Shown here: piece after piece, positions 9,739-18,198 of the stretch
How positions within the stretch are numbered: position 1 is the first letter of the stretch
Layout of the letters: the number at the start of each line of letters is the position of its first letter
Source: Acanthamoeba lenticulata
Taxonomy: Eukaryota; Discosea; Longamoebia; Acanthamoebidae
Direction of reading: 5' to 3'
DNA: 18,198 nt
Assembly (NCBI GenBank): GCA_002179805.1
Contig: NAVB01001294.1
Coordinates: forward strand, 1-18,198
Position numbers and translations under genes: made by a program
The notes under the pieces: model-generated
The model's input: the letters and a program-made list of their open reading frames with translations, nothing else
Told to the model about the DNA's origin: nothing
The model's database searches: none

Positions 9739-10057
9739 GTATTACACTAATAAACCTCCGGAAATAAAACAGATAATATTATTTTTATTTTTGATTTTTT
9801 TGCCGTTTTATCATTACTGCGTTTGTTTGCATGAGGTAGAGGTGACCAGGAAGAAGGTGCAGGACAGTTTTGTTTCCGTCCCCTGTAAAGAAATTGAATG
9901 TGGGCCAGCTAGTGCTCGACGAAATTTGGACCAGCAGCGGTCCCTTTCTCCTGGCTTGATGGGATCGTCAAGCTGGGCCGGCCGCTACCAGAGCCCACAG
10001 CAGGTTCGTTTCTTGACCCAACACTTCATCCTACAAACGGCACACGGCCTGTGAATC
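9739..10057 (+). other. Intergenic: 3' flank with tandem AATAAA, then USP promoter
   Basis: Two AATAAA hexamers (9749-9754 and 9763-9768) directly follow the stop of the secreted-protein gene, then an A/T-rich stretch (aatattatttttatttttgatttttttg, shown only in part) to about 9810. The remainder to 10057 is mixed-composition sequence that should hold the promoter and leader of the next gene. I see no TATA box and no protein similarity there. Confidence 0.55.
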
Positions 10058-11213
10058 ATGGCGTGGCGTAACAGAAACCGCAAGACGGAGGCTGAACAAG
10101 ACGAGGGCGACGTCTGGTACTGGTTTGAGGACCCCGATGAGGCGCCCATGGCGCTCGGGCTTGGCCGCCGAAGGCAGGACGAAGAGGACCGCCGGCCCAG
10201 CATGTTCGAGGCGGATCGCCGCACGCTGGAGAGCTTCAACAAGAGGAAGGAATGGGACCCGAGGAGCGAGGCTAGGGCTGCCTCGGGCGACAACACCGAC
10301 TACGAATGGTTCAGGAGAACGCGTGACAGGGAGGACCCTTCCATGTATGACAGCTGGGCGCAATACGAAGAGGAAGACGAGGAAGAAGATGACTACCAAG
10401 AGCCCGAACCTGCCCTGATGAGGCGCGCTGGACGGTCTTTCGACAGGCTTGACGATGAAGATAACCGTGAAGAAGCTCTCTGGTTCGGAGGCCGGCCCGT
10501 GCAGCCCAGCGTGAGGAGCAAGGAGTGGCGCGACATCACCTTCAACAAACCAGAGAAGCAGCAGAAAGCGAAAAAGGACAAGAGCAAGAAGAAGGACAAG
10601 AAGAAGGACAAGAAGAAGGAGGAAGTCATGGAGGCGCGCACGCATATCGTCTGCATCGACGAGAGCGCAGACGCTGAGCGGGCGTTCAAGCATGCGTCAC
10701 GCAACCTGCCGCAACACCACCGGTTGATCCTCGCCCATGGCGTCTACAAAGGGCTTCTGGGCTCGCACAGGGACGATGAAGATCGTCTTCGTCGCGTGAA
10801 GAACAAGTACCTGCGCGCGTGCTCTGACCTCGGGGTAAGAATGAGCATCATCACCGAACCCCCCCCCCCTTCTCCCAGCGGTCGGCTCACACTTTCCACC
10901 AGAGGGAGTGCACGTTCAGGCAGTTCAAGTTCTCTTCGTTTGGTCACTTTGGCGAAGAGGTGTGCAGCCTTGCCGAGAAGGTCCAGGCCGAGGTGCTTCC
11001 CGCCACCAATCCACTACAGCACCTCGAACAAGCATTCTCACTACTACAACCCGTTTGTAGAGCGTGTTGGTGGGCAGGAGATCGCTGTCCAAGTCGGACC
11101 CGGCGGGCTCGGCGTCAAAGAGCGTGCTCAAGGCATGTCGCGTGCCCATCAGCGTCATCGTGGAGCGCGAACAGGAGCAGCCGATGAAGTCCAGGAGGAC
11201 CTTTGTGTTCTAA
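10058..11213 (+). CDS. Universal stress protein (UspA-fold) with long charged N-terminal extension
   Basis: Exons 10058-10834, 10903-10992, 11061-11213 give 339 aa in phase. Residues 1-190 are disordered and strongly charged, rich in Arg, Asp, Glu and Trp-containing patches (WYWFEDPDE, DYEWFRRTRD, WAQYEEEDEEEDD), ending in a poly-Lys block (KKDKSKKKDKKKDKKKEE). Residues about 192-325 form a Usp domain: first strand THIVCIDESADAERAFKHA with the usual acidic residue after the strand, a middle segment CTFRQFKF...EEVCSLAEKVQAE, and the closing VLVGRRSLSKSDPAG-SASKSVLKACRVPISVIVE, matching the family's last helix and strand. The nucleotide motif G-x2-G-x9-G-[ST] is only partly present (GRRS then GS with shorter spacing), so ATP binding is doubtful. 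The second intron start (GTGCTT at 10993) was chosen because it gives the best Usp fit; a donor at 10981 also keeps phase. Role in the amoeba is unknown. Confidence 0.82.
10859..10869 (+). repeat. Poly-C tract in USP intron 1
   Basis: Eleven consecutive C within the intron 10835-10902. A similar ten-C run lies at 15048-15057 in intron 1 of the CH-domain gene. Both are prone to sequencing or replication slippage, but being intronic they do not affect the proteins. Confidence 0.85.
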
Positions 11214-11319
11214 GGCCGCGACAACAACATGATTGCTCCTGGCCTCCCGTTTGCGTTGTTGCTCGGGTTCTTGCTCAGGCTGAGGAGAAGTCGTCGTTCT
11301 TCTTTGTGGTTTCTTGTCT
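11214..11319. other. 106-bp convergent spacer between USP and DUF1538 genes
   Basis: Stop codons of two genes face each other with 106 bp between, so their 3' UTRs very likely overlap and the transcripts are complementary at their ends. No canonical AATAAA is visible on either strand. Confidence 0.55.
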
Positions 11320-14300
11320 CTACAACAATCGCGGCATGTGCCACCGGGCGTAGATCCAGTCTCTGGCACGCTGCAGGGGCTCGGCCAGCTTGGTGACGAG
11401 CAGCCCCGTCGCCAGCACCGTCGCGATCGGCCCCACTGAAGCCATCGTCAAGATTCCAAACCCTGGATACATGCGTTTTGGAAATTAATCACAAATAAAT
11501 TGAATTAAACATAATCATTATTTAAAAAAAATAAAATAAATATGAACCTTCGGTGGCGTCCACGGCGTTGCCAAAGGCGAGGCCAAGGGAGAGGACGAGC
11601 GGAACGGTGACCGGCCCGGTGGTGACGCCGCCGCAGTCCCAGGCCACGTTGACCAGCTCGTCCGGCGCGGCCAGGGTCAGGAGCACGGTGAGCGCGTAGG
11701 CCGGGAGGATCAAGTAGAGCAGCGGGATGTGAAACGTGATCTTGACGATGCCCAGCGTGATCCCGGCCCCGACGCCCACGCACACCGAGTAGATCAGCGT
11801 GCCGGCCCGGAGCCGCCCCTCGGATAACCGCTCGGCCTGCTTGCCCAGCACTGGTTCCGCCAAGTCAGCGCAGTACATTTTGTTAAAAATAATAATAATA
11901 ATATAACAAGAAAATAAAAACGCACCACGCAAGGCCGGTTCGGCGAAGGTGGCCCCAAAGCCGAGGACGAAGGAGAAGGCCAGCGCGATGAACATGCCGA
12001 GTGCGTAGGGGTAGAGGGGCTGCATGACCTGATCATCGTCGAGCGATCCCGGCGTTGCCGTGCTGTTGGAGCCCTGCTGGTGGTGATGATGCTCCTTGGG
12101 CAGGGCCATGAAGGTGAGCGGGGTCAGATAGCCCGTCTCGCTGCCCAACAGCGTCAGCCCTGGCGCGGTCACAAGATCGTGAGTTCATGACCGAGGAAGG
12201 AGCCGCGGCATGAGAAGAGACGAAGCACCTTTGGTGAGGCCGATGTTGAACAGCATGAGGCCGACGAGGGCCAGCAGCAGGAAGAGATAGAGCAAGTTGA
12301 CTTGCGAGCTCTTGGCCGAGTGCTGGTCTGTCGCAGGCTCGGGGCTGGGCACGCTTGGCACCGAAAGCTCGAGACCATCATCTGCGTCCACGAGGTCCTT
12401 GGCCTTGTCTTCGACCTCTGGCACGGCCTTCTTCTCTTTGTTGACGTCGTCCGATGATTCCTCTTGTTCCTTTGTGTCGTGATGGAGCTGATGGTCTTTC
12501 TTCTCCCAGTCGGACGGAGCATGGCCAAGCTCGACCATCTCCAGGCTCTCTCCATCGTCGTCATCGTCATCATCATCGCTCTGGTTGTTGTCCTGCCCAT
12601 CAACGCCATCGGCTTGATGGTACTTGACACCGCCGAACAGTCCACGCTTCTTCGTTCTTTTCTTCTTTTTCGCATTCGTTCTATCTCCGCCGTCTTCATC
12701 GTCTTCGCTTGCCTCGTCCGCTTGGCCGTCGTGGTCGACGCCCTCTTGGCGGTTGTGCCCATGATCGAACAGGATGTCGGAGATCGTGATCCGCGGGAAG
12801 CGCTGCTTGAGGACCAGCCTGAGGACGAGCATCAGGAACAGCACGAGCGGCACCAGCGCGCGCACCGACAAGACGATTTCGTGCTGCGGTGTCTTTTCCA
12901 ACCAGTCGTCGTCCCGGTGGAGATCGTCGTGGTCGCGGGCATAGTCCTGGATGGTGCTAGTGTCGACAAAAATGTAGAGCACGAGGCCCAGAAGCTGAAC
13001 GGTGATGACGGGGAAGAGCGACGCGAGGCTGACGATCCCGAAGCCGCCCATGTCACCGTCCTTGGTTGTTGTTGCCGCTGCCTCTGCAGGCTCGGCCCTG
13101 GCAGAACCGGAGGAGACCGCATCGCCGTCAAGCGACGCGGGCTTTGTTTCCAGTTTGCTCAGGAAGACAGACTTGGCCGAGGCCACACCAATGCCAACGG
13201 CCAACACGATCGGCACCGTTACTGCACAAATCAATTCAAGCAAATATAAAAATATGAATAAAGAAATAAAATGAAAATGGTGAGAATGTGGTGACACGAA
13301 TCCCCTTCACCTTTCTTTGTGTGGAAATAGAGAGCACCATACCCGGCCCCGTGGTGATGGCACCGCAGTCCCATGCGAGACCGATGAGTGGTCGCATGCC
13401 ATCGATAAAATGGAGCACTATGCTCAACACTGCAGCACCACATCATTTTCATGAGCCAAACGATGAACGACCCACCGAGCTACAGCTGCGGCAGTCGGCT
13501 TACGTACAGAGCGCTGGTGCGAGGGTGATGAGAATGATTGGCTTCATCTGCCATCCGCGGTAGAATCGAAGCACGCCCAGCGAGGCCGCGATTCCCTGTC
13601 CAGCACCGCGTCGGGTAGTGAGCTCCTCTGAAGCGCACATAATAGGAGCGGAGGGAGAGGGCCAGGTGGTACCACGCCTGTGGCCACAGAGAGGATGAGC
13701 CAAAGGGAGTACTGGTTAAGCAGAGCGTAGAGGTAGGCCGCACGCTCCACCGCGACCAGCGAGCCTGCATGAGGCGCCTGCCCAATGAGCCCATGGACAG
13801 CGCCTCAGAAAGTCTGCATGATAGGGCTTGTAGCGCACCGATGGCCTGGAGCGCGGAGATAGCGGGCTCGGCGATGGTGACGCCGACGCCGAGAAGGAAG
13901 CAGATGGCCAGCACGAATGAGGCGCGCAGCTGGCGGGGCAACTGGCGGCCGATGGTGTGGCCCAAAGGCATGAGACCCCACTGCAGGCCCTCGAGGAAGA
14001 GCACGAGTCCCGCGGTGAGCACGAGCAGCCCGCCGATGATCGTGAGGTAGGGTGGCGCGGCTGAGCCATCGGGCGAGCGCAGCACGACGAGGAGGAAGAA
14101 GAAGAGGTAGAGCGACACCGGCGCGACGGCCTTGCACTGCTCGAAGATGATGCGCAGAGTGTGCTTGGCCAGCAGCAGTGCCGGTGGCTGCGTCTCGTAG
14201 AATGAGGCCGTGGAGCTCGCCCCGCCAGGCGAGTCTTCTTGAACCTCCTGTACATCATCGCTAACTGCTGGTGGCGAGTTAAGGCGATGTGGGTTTTCCT

Positions 14301-14451
14301 CATTCGGGAGATGATGAATGGCTTCATCCTCGCATCCAATTGCATCAAAAGAGAATGCACGATTATCCATCGATGTCAATTGGGGCGAGAGGCGTGCGCC
14401 AGCGGTGATCCCGCCTTCGCTGCACCGCTCCTCTCGCGTGTCGCCATTCAT
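11320..14451 (-). CDS. Two-repeat DUF1538-family membrane protein (putative transporter)
   Basis: Polytopic membrane protein. Exons 14451-13839, 13764-13673, 13595-13508, 13429-13343, 13221-12229, 12159-11926, 11850-11548, 11462-11320 give 850 aa with all phases closing. Residues 1-100 are a cytosolic-type leader. Two tandem homologous halves follow. Half 1: EGLQWGLMPLGHTIG, GVGVTIAEPAI (about 190), DCGAITTGPVTVP (285-297), GGFGIVSLASLFPVITVQLLG (352-372). Half 2: GLTKGLTLLGSETG, GFGATFAEPALRVLGKQ (about 690-707), DCGGVTTGPVTVP (774-786), GFGILTMASVGPIATVLATG (804-823). These repeated AEPA, D-C-G-x-x-T-T-G-P and F-G-I blocks are the DUF1538 signature known from bacteria. An acidic, Lys-containing insert of about 155 residues (447-602, including eight consecutive Asp) splits the first two helices of half 2, where half 1 has a short loop. 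Transport function is inferred from the duplicated, conserved polar motifs inside membrane helices; the substrate is unknown. Confidence 0.88.
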
Positions 14452-14595
14452 CTGTTAGCTGTGGTGCTACACGACGCAGAAAATGGAATATATTCTTATT
14501 TCTTCTTTCTTTTTACTTCTGCCAGAGCGCCCTTGAAACAGCACAGGCAGAACACTTGGGTTCCACATACGCAACAAACACACGAGCACTAAGCC
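14452..14595. promoter_or_regulatory. Compact divergent promoter, DUF1538 / CH-domain gene
   Basis: 144 bp between two outward start codons. A short A/T island with palindromic aatatatt at 14487-14494 and a T-rich run to 14519 (tcttatttcttctttctttttacttc) could act as a shared TATA-like core. The CH-gene leader that follows is A/C-rich (acatacgcaacaaacacacg). Confidence 0.45.
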
Positions 14596-16466
14596 ATGGA
14601 GGTACCTCCGGGGGAGCAGACGAGCTTTACTGCGACGACTGCCGGCACTGACGACGTGATAGAGTGGTGGAACGAGAATAACAACACAACCTCAGAGCAA
14701 CAACAACCGCAAAACACTACACCCATGGCCGCAACGATGCAAGACATACCAGCTGAGGCCATACACACGGGTCATGTGCCGCAGATGGAACGCGTGCCCA
14801 GCCTTGAACTGAAGCTGGAGACGGCGGTTCCCAACCGCGAAGAACTGACGAGGGCAAAAGAGCAGAGCCGTGAAGCAGCCCAGCTCCGTGTACGAACTCC
14901 CCACTCGAATTGCTTTTTGGGGCAGAAAGATGACACGCTTCATCTATTTGGTGTGCAGACCTACACGAGATGGATAAACTCACAACTTAAGGATGGAACG
15001 CCTCCCATTCAAATCAACGACCCGGTGCAAGACTTGCGCAGTACTCTCCCCCCCCCCTCCTCTCGCCTTCGCTTTCGCTCTTTGGGCGTTGCACAATAGA
15101 TTTTTTTTTTGTATTATCTTCTCGTAAAGTACTTGGTGGCAGGACAACTAATTCATTACCTCGCATTACTCCGTCACGCCTCCTTTTTCTCCCCTGCAGA
15201 TGGCGTGGTGCTGATCAACCTCTTGCACCGCCTGTACGGCATCCCGTTGCCGCACTATCACATGCAGCCCAGCAGCAAAATTCACGCGCTCGACAACATT
15301 GTGATGGCGTTCAACATGTTGGAGCAGGTTACCAGCACGACCTACCCCTTCCTCAAGCCCGCCAGTGCGTCCACCAGTCTCAGCTTTTCTCTTGCCCCGT
15401 TGGACATTTCAGTCGCTGATCGCGCTCCGCCGGCACAGACGTTATCGACGGCGATGTCAAGATGATGATGGGGATGATCTGGACGCTGGTCCTCGACTCT
15501 GGCGTGCGGAGACCGCTCGCCGTGGGACATGGCGCGGCTGGCCAGGCGGCGGAGACGCCCAGGCCGGCCAACATGCAGGCGCTCGAGCAGACGGCCAACG
15601 CGGCCCTCCTCGCCTGGTGCCAGGAGCGCACCCGCGGCTACCAGGGCGTCAACATCCAGAACTTTACAGACAGCTTTGCCGACGGCTTGGCCTTCAACGC
15701 GCTGCTGCACAGCTACGACCCGTCACTGGTCGACTACACTTGCCTCAACCCGGTACGTTCAGGCTTGCCGGCGCAGACCACCGCCCGTTCTGGGGCTGAC
15801 GTCGACCTCACATAGGCGGCCAAGGAGGAGAACCTGCACCTGGCGTTCGCCACCGCCGACCAGCGGCTGGGCATTCCTCAGCTCTTGGACGTGACCGACT
15901 TCAACGGCCAGCACCCGGTCGATGCGCACAGCATCATCACGTACGTTGTCAACCCAATGCTCGCGCTTGTGAATAGCTCTTGCGGCTGACGTCGATCTCG
16001 CCTGTAGATACGTGTCTGAGTATGTCAAGCGATTTGCGGTTCCGCCAGCAACGAGCACCATCGTCCGCCAAGAGCCGGTGAGCTTCCCTCAGCCGGCCGC
16101 ACCGCCGCTCCCGCCGCGCCAGCAGACGCAGCCGGCCATGATGGGCTACGACGATCCCTACGCCACAACCGGCGCCTATGGGTTCGGAGGCTACGGCCAG
16201 CCAGCGCCACCGGGCTATGGGCTCGCGCCTCCGATGGGCTACCACGCTCCACCTCCGCAGTACTACGTGGCTCCGCCCCGCCAGCCACACCCGCCTCCGC
16301 CTCAAGGCGAGGGGGTGAACCTTGTACGTGTTGATTTGTGTCACCATTTGTCCTCTGCTCCTGCTTGGTTGCTAACACCGGTGTCCTGCAGTACGACTAC
16401 CGCAAGACCAAAAGCTCGAAGGGAGGACGAAAGTTGATCGAGAAAACCTACCTCTGGGGCAAGTAA
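14596..16466 (+). CDS. Tandem calponin-homology (CH) actin-binding protein with Pro/Gly/Tyr-rich tail
   Basis: Likely F-actin-binding protein of the cytoskeleton. Exons 14596-15040, 15200-15364, 15439-15752, 15816-15940, 16008-16323, 16392-16466 give 479 aa in phase. Residues 1-110 are Gln/Thr/Glu-rich and disordered. CH1 (about 113-230): LFGVQTYTRWINSQL, DLRNGVVLINLLHRLYG, VIDGDVKMMMGMIWTLVL. CH2 (about 251-359): ALLAWCQERTRGYQGVNIQN, FADGLAFNALLHSYDPSLVD, LGIPQLLDVTDF, and VDAHSIITYVSEYVKRF; this CH1-CH2 order and the PQLLDVTDF block are those of the alpha-actinin/spectrin/filamin/cortexillin type. Unlike those proteins there are no spectrin, Ig or coiled-coil rod repeats. Instead residues about 370-450 are rich in Pro, Gly and Tyr (GYDDPYATTGAYGFGGYG, PPGYGLAPPMGYHAPPPQYY), ending in a basic segment YDYRKTKSSKGGRKLIEK. 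The tail could mediate self-association or SH3/WW contacts; this is inference. Confidence 0.92.
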
Positions 16467-16649
16467 AGGAAGAAGGAGGATATGTTGGATGTACAGCCCA
16501 ATATTTATTTATTGTTTGCTAGTTTTTTTTTTGAAGTAAATTTTTCTTTTTTTAAAATCGCGATACAAAAAGCGCGCCAAAAAGTGGCCGGCAAACAATC
16601 TGCAAGATGGAGCATGCACGTGGCGGCGTGGTTACAAGATTCAAAGGAA
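16467..16649 (+). other. Short intergenic region before the coiled-coil gene
   Basis: 183 bp containing an A/T-rich block (16500-16558; tttatttattgtttgc, tttttttttgaag) that probably holds the CH-gene polyadenylation region and the promoter of the next gene. No AATAAA in sense orientation and no clear TATA box were found. Confidence 0.45.
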
Positions 16650-18198
16650 ATGGAGAGGGAGCTGCCCACAAACGAAGAACAAGAGCCTCAGGTGAAGCGG
16701 CCGAGACATGAGAGTGAACCTGGTCTGGTGGACGCCGATGTCCCAACAACCGCTAAGCATCAGGTAAAGTTGTTCTGGGGAGGGCCCAAGTCGGGACATC
16801 CAACAACTCATTCTTGTGCAGCTGCCCAATACATTGCCGAAGCGATCATGCTCGCTGGCCTTTGCCAAGCTACGTGGTCACGTAGCGTCTCTCTTTGATG
16901 AGGCAAGCCAACTGCAGGTGCTCCTTTATCCTTGTTGTTCCAAAGTTTGTGTGCACTACGTGAACGAGTGTTGGCTATTCAGTCCTCCGTGGAGGCCGAG
17001 CGCAGTGCATCACGTGAGGCGCGGTTGAAGGCACAGGCTTCGAGCCCTCCGAACTCTCCTTCTATCTTCAGCCACGACGAATGTCTCCGCGAGCGACGTC
17101 AGGTAAGATCTCAGGCACAACTCTTACCCTTCTTTGTGCACGCTTCTCACTGCCCAACAGCTCGAAGAGACTGTAAAGAGAGTCACCGATCAAAACAACA
17201 AACTCCAAGTCGAGCATTCGGCTGTGGAAGCCAAGTTCAAGGCCAAGAATGCATACATTGAGTCACTCAAGGTTCATCATCATGTTTCCCTTGTTCGCCA
17301 CACCTTCTTGATGCTGAATCGGTCCTCCCGGCACAGGGCGAACAATATCAACTCGAAGGCAAGCTGAGCGACAAGGAAAAGCAGCTGGCGGCACTGACCG
17401 CCAAGTTGAATCGACAAGACGAGCTCATAGCAACATTCGAACGCAACTATACCCAGGTGCAGCGCGAGATTGAAGACCTTGTCACAACCTGCCGCATGGA
17501 GAAGGACACAGGTTCGACAGAGTATTTTCCTCTCCATAACACATTGGCACTTCCTGACCAGAACAACAACGTTTACATCCGTTAGTCGAGGCTTTGAAGA
17601 AGACACACTCATCCATTCTCAGCCAACACGAGGAGGTCACAGGTAAACCTCCTCCCCTTCATCCATCAGTGGGGTAGAGTTCACTAATAATCTCCGCACA
17701 GAGGTGCTGAAACTGCGTAATCAGGAAGCTGACCGGTACCGAGAACTGCGCAATCAGCTACAAAAGAAGATCATTGAGCTCGACGCAGAAGTCGTGAGCG
17801 GCCGCAACAGAGCGGAAACAACGGAAGCAGAACTGAAGCGGGTGCGTTCTACCTCACAGGTTGAATGAAGCGCTGTTATGATTCTACGTGCTCGTGTAGG
17901 AGCAGCAGCAAACCGCCAACATGAGGGAGGAACTTTCACGTGCCTGGAAAGATCGAGAGGTGCGCTTTGTGTAGCGACGTCAAACAAGAATGCTGATCTT
18001 ACGTCGCTTGTGGGTCGTCTAGAACGCCATCAACTCTTGTGCGCAGTTTCAGAGCTTACTGGAAGCAGCTGCCAGGCGCACCTCGGACCAGGAGGTGCTC
18101 ATTGCCGAGCTACGTGCGACCAACCTCAATGTGCAGAACAAATGTTTCGAGGTTAGCGTTCCCTCCCTTTCAAGCCTCAACGGCACACGAGATCAATT
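16650..18198 (+). CDS. Coiled-coil protein with basic KRPR motif, 5' part
   Basis: Family not recognised; the 3' end lies outside the window. Exons 16650-16763, 16822-16917, 16983-17102, 17161-17271, 17337-17511, 17586-17642, 17702-17841, 17900-17959, 18023-18151, with a donor at 18152; all phases close, giving about 330 residues here. An in-frame upstream ATG at 16614 (MHVAAWLQDSKEMERE...) is an alternative start; an out-of-frame ATG at 16607 precedes both, which slightly favours 16650 only if transcription begins late. The N-terminus has EPQVKRPRHESEPG, a possible nuclear signal and Cdk-like Ser context. From about residue 70 it is almost continuous heptad-type coiled coil rich in Glu, Lys, Gln and Leu (LEETVKRVTDQNNKLQ, LSDKEKQLAALTAKLNRQDE, LRNQEADRYRELRNQLQKK), broken once by a Ser/Pro linker (ASSPPNSPSIFSHDE). 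Candidates include a BRE1-type E3 ligase, which is nuclear and coiled coil before a C-terminal RING, or a centrosomal or tethering protein; nothing here separates them. Confidence 0.8.

Noticed and set aside
10031..10693. Minus-strand open frames rich in Leu/Phe opposite the USP first exon
   Set aside because: Hydrophobic runs are the complement of poly-Lys/Glu codons (ctt/ctc from aag/gag), not true membrane helices.
12464..13249. Plus-strand open frame of 261 codons inside the DUF1538 gene
   Set aside because: The opposite strand carries clear DUF1538 motifs with consistent splicing; the plus frame is its GC-rich shadow.
16919..16982. Possible exon LFQSLCALRERVLAIQ in the coiled-coil gene
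   Set aside because: Its only acceptor (ccaaag) gives the wrong phase to the exon ending at 16917; using the acceptor at 16982 keeps phase and gives a normal 65-bp intron.
1..18198. Mobile elements, tRNA, rRNA, CRISPR, viral genes
   Set aside because: No terminal repeats, transposase, reverse transcriptase, cloverleaf arms, spaced direct repeats or viral motifs were found by reading both strands.

Overview
This window is eukaryotic nuclear DNA, most likely from an Acanthamoeba-like amoebozoan. Every gene is split by many short introns (about 53-165 bp). Exons are GC-rich with strong third-position G/C, several introns are strikingly A/T-rich, and intergenic gaps are only about 100-470 bp. 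No bacterial-style operons, rRNA, tRNA, CRISPR array or mobile element was seen. The species assignment is inference from gene structure and protein content. All exon models were spliced by hand; reading phase closes without internal stops except where stated.

Layout, left to right: (1) minus strand, <1-1864, 5' part of a phospholipid:diacylglycerol acyltransferase (PDAT/Lro1, LCAT family). (2) plus, 2334-4253, RhoGAP protein with a charged coiled-coil tail, 404 aa. (3) minus, 4490-5371, SFT2/Got1-family Golgi traffic membrane protein, about 164 aa, with one unresolved phase problem. (4) plus, 5516-8440, secreted PNGase F-like glycoamidase of 698 aa with a thioredoxin-like N-terminus and a PA-like domain. 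(5) plus, 8875-9738, secreted protein of unknown function, 263 aa. (6) plus, 10058-11213, universal-stress-protein domain behind a 190-residue charged extension, 339 aa. (7) minus, 11320-14451, two-repeat DUF1538-family membrane protein with a long acidic insert, 850 aa. (8) plus, 14596-16466, tandem calponin-homology actin-binding protein with a Pro/Gly/Tyr-rich tail, 479 aa. (9) plus, about 16650 to >18198, 5' part of a coiled-coil protein with a basic KRPR motif.

Genes are packed as divergent pairs (PDAT/RhoGAP, SFT2/PNGase, DUF1538/CH) and convergent pairs (RhoGAP/SFT2, USP/DUF1538). Functions are mixed: lipid storage, Rho signalling, Golgi traffic, glycan removal, stress, transport and cytoskeleton. 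I see no single pathway linking them.

The two most unusual items are the PNGase F-like enzyme and the DUF1538 protein. Both belong to families I know mainly from bacteria, yet here they sit in fully intron-bearing genes with extra eukaryote-style parts. That fits old acquisition followed by remodelling, but only a phylogeny could show it.
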